From Candidatus Aminicenantota bacterium (GTDB lineage Bacteria > Acidobacteriota > Aminicenantia > Aminicenantales > UBA8522): a stretch of DNA of 8,882 nt. Made by a program: the position numbers and the translations under genes. The notes beneath the pieces were generated by a model that saw only the letters and a program-made list of their open reading frames with translations, did no database searches and was not told the DNA's origin. This document shows, in pieces, positions 7,103-8,882 of this stretch; position 1 is the stretch's first letter, and each line of letters starts with the position of its first letter. The stretch lies in the NCBI GenBank assembly GCA_003524335.1, contig DQHV01000293.1, positions 16,255-25,136 on the forward strand. Reading direction: 5' to 3'.

Positions 7103-8629
7103 ATGAACAAGGTCGTCGATATATATCTCCCGCTCGATAGCCGCGAGACGGCGAACAGGGAGGTCTGGCCGGTGGCCGTCCGGCAGGCCGTCGAGCTCGT
7201 CCAGGTCATCAAGAAATGCGGTTGGAAACCCAACATCCTCAATCCCGACCGGCCGGTCGCCTCCGTCGCCGAGGGCATGAGGGTGATCAAGCGGGCGAAG
7301 GGGCAGCGTTTCATCAATTTCATGGCCGGCTGGGCTTATCCGGATTTTTCGGTCAGCCCGATGGCCCAGCTCCCCGCCGACCTTCCTAAGCTGCTGCTCG
7401 GGAGCGCCATCCGGGATTTCCCGGGAAACGTGGGACTTTTCGCCGCCGCCTCGGGGACTGCTCACATGGGGATCGAAACCGACCGGCTGTTTGTGGAACG
7501 GTTTGAGAACCACGGGGAATATGCGGCCGCCTTAGACGCCTTCCTCAACCAGGGATTCTACCGCCCCCCCTACCCTAAGGCCATCGAGGTCAAAGTCAAT
7601 GCGACCCGCCGCGATAAGGCCAGGAGTATCAAAGAGCTGCTCCGGGGCTCCATCTACGGCGCTGTCGGCCCGCGCTCAATGCAGATGTGGAACAAGATAT
7701 CGGAGGCGGATTTCCTGCGCTATTTCGGCATCGCCCGGGAGGGATTCGACGGCCTCCGGCTGGCCAAGATGGCCGAGAAGGTTCCCGACAAGCGCGCCGA
7801 ACGGGCCCTGAATTTCCTCATCGGCAAGGGCATGGACCTCCGGTTTGGATCGAACCCGAAGAAGCACCTGACACGGGAGATGGTCATCTTCCAGATGAAG
7901 GTCTATTTCGCCCTGCTCGAGCTCAGGGAGCAATTCGGTCTCGACTTCATCGGCGTCCAGGACCAGCTCGACTGGGTCGAGCACTATCCGGCGACCGACC
8001 TTACCCTAGGAATTCTCAACAACAAGCTCCGGCCCGAATCCGGCGGCACCACCGTGGTGGTGGCCACAGAGGCCGATGACGCCGCGGCCCTGACCATGCA
8101 GCTCCTCAAACTGGTCAGCGGCGGCGAGCCCGTGGGATTCAACGACCTGCGCTACTGGGACCCGGCCCAGGGGCTTTATTGGCACGTCAACTCCGGCGCC
8201 CTGGCTCCCTTTTTCGCTTACGGCAGCCATAGCTCCCTGGCCGGCTCCTGGTCGGAGCGCCAGACACCCATGTACTTTAAGCAGGGTGGAGGCACCTGCT
8301 CCGTGGTCGTGCGCGTCCCCGGTGTCGTGACCTGGGCCCGCTTTTCCTACCGCAACCACAAGATCTACCTGGCCGCCGGCCGCGGGATGACCGATGTGCC
8401 CACGGACGAGCAGTGGAAGGAGCGGTCGAAGAAGTGCAATCCCGAATGGCCGCATTGGTATCTCAAGCTTTGCGCCCGGGTCGAATGGAAAGTCAACTCC
8501 AACCATCCGATTACCGTGCTGGGCGATTACCTGCCCGACCTCAAGGCCGTCGCCGAAGAGATCGGCCTTCCCTTCGAATGCTACGATTACCGCACGCCCG
8601 AGGAGATCCAAAGAGGCGTCGCCCTATAG
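7103..8629 (+). CDS. L-fucose isomerase-like sugar isomerase (FucI/AraA fold)
   Basis: This 508-residue protein is probably a cytosolic, metal-dependent aldose-ketose isomerase. It aligns by eye to E. coli FucI over most of its length. VVVATEADDAAALTM (318-332) matches FucI VVATENDSLNGVAM, placing E323 on metal ligand E337. GFNDLRYWDP (345-354) matches FADVRTYWSP, placing D348 on D361. NSNHPITVLGDY (465-476) matches GANHGVLTIGHV, placing H468 on H528. VNSG at 362-365 and QGGGTCS at 394-400 also match FucI blocks. E. coli FucI has 591 residues; here the E-to-H span is about 46 residues shorter and the C-terminal tail about 23 shorter, so loops are trimmed and the substrate need not be fucose. 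No fuculokinase or aldolase lies nearby. The protein has no signal peptide. It is transcribed away from the DUF6786-like lipoprotein gene, with promoters back to back, and a hairpin follows its stop. Confidence 0.88.
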   Translation: MNKVVDIYLPLDSRETANREVWPVAVRQAVELVQVIKKCGWKPNILNPDRPVASVAEGMRVIKRAKGQRFINFMAGWAYPDFSVSPMAQLPADLPKLLLGSAIRDFPGNVGLFAAASGTAHMGIETDRLFVERFENHGEYAAALDAFLNQGFYRPPYPKAIEVKVNATRRDKARSIKELLRGSIYGAVGPRSMQMWNKISEADFLRYFGIAREGFDGLRLAKMAEKVPDKRAERALNFLIGKGMDLRFGSNPKKHLTREMVIFQMKVYFALLELREQFGLDFIGVQDQLDWVEHYPATDLTLGILNNKLRPESGGTTVVVATEADDAAALTMQLLKLVSGGEPVGFNDLRYWDPAQGLYWHVNSGALAPFFAYGSHSSLAGSWSERQTPMYFKQGGGTCSVVVRVPGVVTWARFSYRNHKIYLAAGRGMTDVPTDEQWKERSKKCNPEWPHWYLKLCARVEWKVNSNHPITVLGDYLPDLKAVAEEIGLPFECYDYRTPEEIQRGVAL

Positions 8630-8653
8630 GGCACTCGACAGCCTGCGAGTGCC
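8630..8653 (+). terminator. Terminator-like hairpin after the FucI-like gene
   Basis: GGCACTCG (8630-8637) and CGAGTGCC (8646-8653) form a perfect 8-bp stem with an 8-nt loop, starting directly after the TAG. The following bases (GTTCGTCTTGAG) are only moderately T-rich, so intrinsic termination may be weak or the hairpin may serve mRNA 3'-end protection. Confidence 0.5.
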
Positions 8654-8660
8654 GTTCGTC

Positions 8661-8689
8661 TTGAGTCGCGCCCTGATTTCGTCTATAAT
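8661..8689 (+). promoter_or_regulatory. Strong predicted sigma70-like promoter for the small secreted protein gene
   Basis: TTGAGT (8661-8666), a 17-bp spacer and a perfect TATAAT (8684-8689) make this the best promoter in the window. Transcription would start near 8696, leaving a leader of about 44 nt before the ATG at 8740. The adjacent upstream hairpin insulates it from the FucI-like gene. Confidence 0.7.
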
Positions 8690-8739
8690 ATTTATTCTCT
8701 GACTGAATGATTCATTTGACCCCAAAAAAGGAGAATCTC

Positions 8740-8882
8740 ATGAAAAAACTCTGTGTTCTTTTTTCCCTGGTCCTCATGCTGGCCGCGGTTGCCGGCGCGG
8801 ACATCTACATCAAGTCCAAGACCCACACCGATGCCTTTGCCGTGATGGGACAAAGCCAGCCGGCCAAGGACGAGACGACCGA
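8740..8882 (+). CDS. Small secreted protein of unknown function (partial, 5' end only)
   Basis: The first 47 residues are visible before the window ends. They begin MKKLCVLFSLVLMLAAVAGA, a typical signal peptide with a positively charged start, a hydrophobic core and a likely cleavage after AVAGA, so the mature protein would begin DIYIKSKTHTD. The cysteine at position 5 lies too early for a lipobox. The mature part seen (DIYIKSKTHTDAFAVMGQSQ) is polar, and I cannot assign it to a family with confidence. AAGGAG (8728-8733) lies 6 nt before the ATG, and a strong promoter precedes it, suggesting a well-expressed single gene or the first gene of an operon. Confidence 0.8.
   Translation, partial: MKKLCVLFSLVLMLAAVAGADIYIKSKTHTDAFAVMGQSQPAKDETT

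Noticed and set aside
1..8882. Mobile elements, CRISPR arrays, tRNA or antiphage genes
   Set aside because: No direct-repeat arrays, transposase-like frames, tRNA-like cloverleaf sequence or defence-type domains were seen; base composition looks even apart from AT-rich promoter gaps.

Overview
This window looks like chromosomal DNA from a GC-rich, Gram-negative-type, menaquinone-using bacterium. The signs are a lipobox protein, a polyprenyl-phosphate-type membrane glycosyltransferase, and a Rieske/cytochrome b pair with low-potential and b6-like traits. An acidobacterial or Aminicenantes-like host would fit, but that is an impression from gene style; no marker gene is present to prove it.

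Left half (1-3992, minus strand): a compact five-gene respiratory operon, transcribed right to left as sdhC-sdhA-sdhB-Rieske-cytochrome b. Neighbouring genes overlap (TGATG, ATGA, GTGA) or lie 1 nt apart. A promoter with a perfect TTGACA box lies directly upstream of sdhC. Together they encode a succinate dehydrogenase (complex II) and the core of a quinol-oxidising cytochrome bc-type complex (complex III). Electrons from succinate could pass through the quinone pool to the Rieske/cytochrome b module within one transcription unit. The cytochrome b gene runs off the left edge, so its electron acceptor, possibly a cytochrome c, is not visible. No sdhD is present.

Middle (4066-6988, minus strand): a two-gene unit with a lipoprotein (DUF6786-like by recollection) followed, with a 20-bp overlap, by a polytopic GT-C glycosyltransferase of the ArnT/PMT type. 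The unit has its own promoter at 7014-7043.

Right part (7056-8882, plus strand): divergently transcribed from the lipoprotein gene is a clear L-fucose-isomerase-fold protein that keeps the metal-binding Glu/Asp/His triad of FucI but is shorter. A hairpin follows it, then a strong sigma70-like promoter and the start of a small secreted protein cut by the window edge. Lipoprotein, glycosyltransferase and sugar isomerase together hint at surface-glycan or sugar metabolism, but this is inferred from context only.

I see no tRNA, rRNA, CRISPR, insertion sequence or phage genes. No stretch over 300 bases lacks a gene. The most notable item is the joint complex II/complex III operon with its atypical Rieske box and single short membrane anchor; I do not see a wholly new system.
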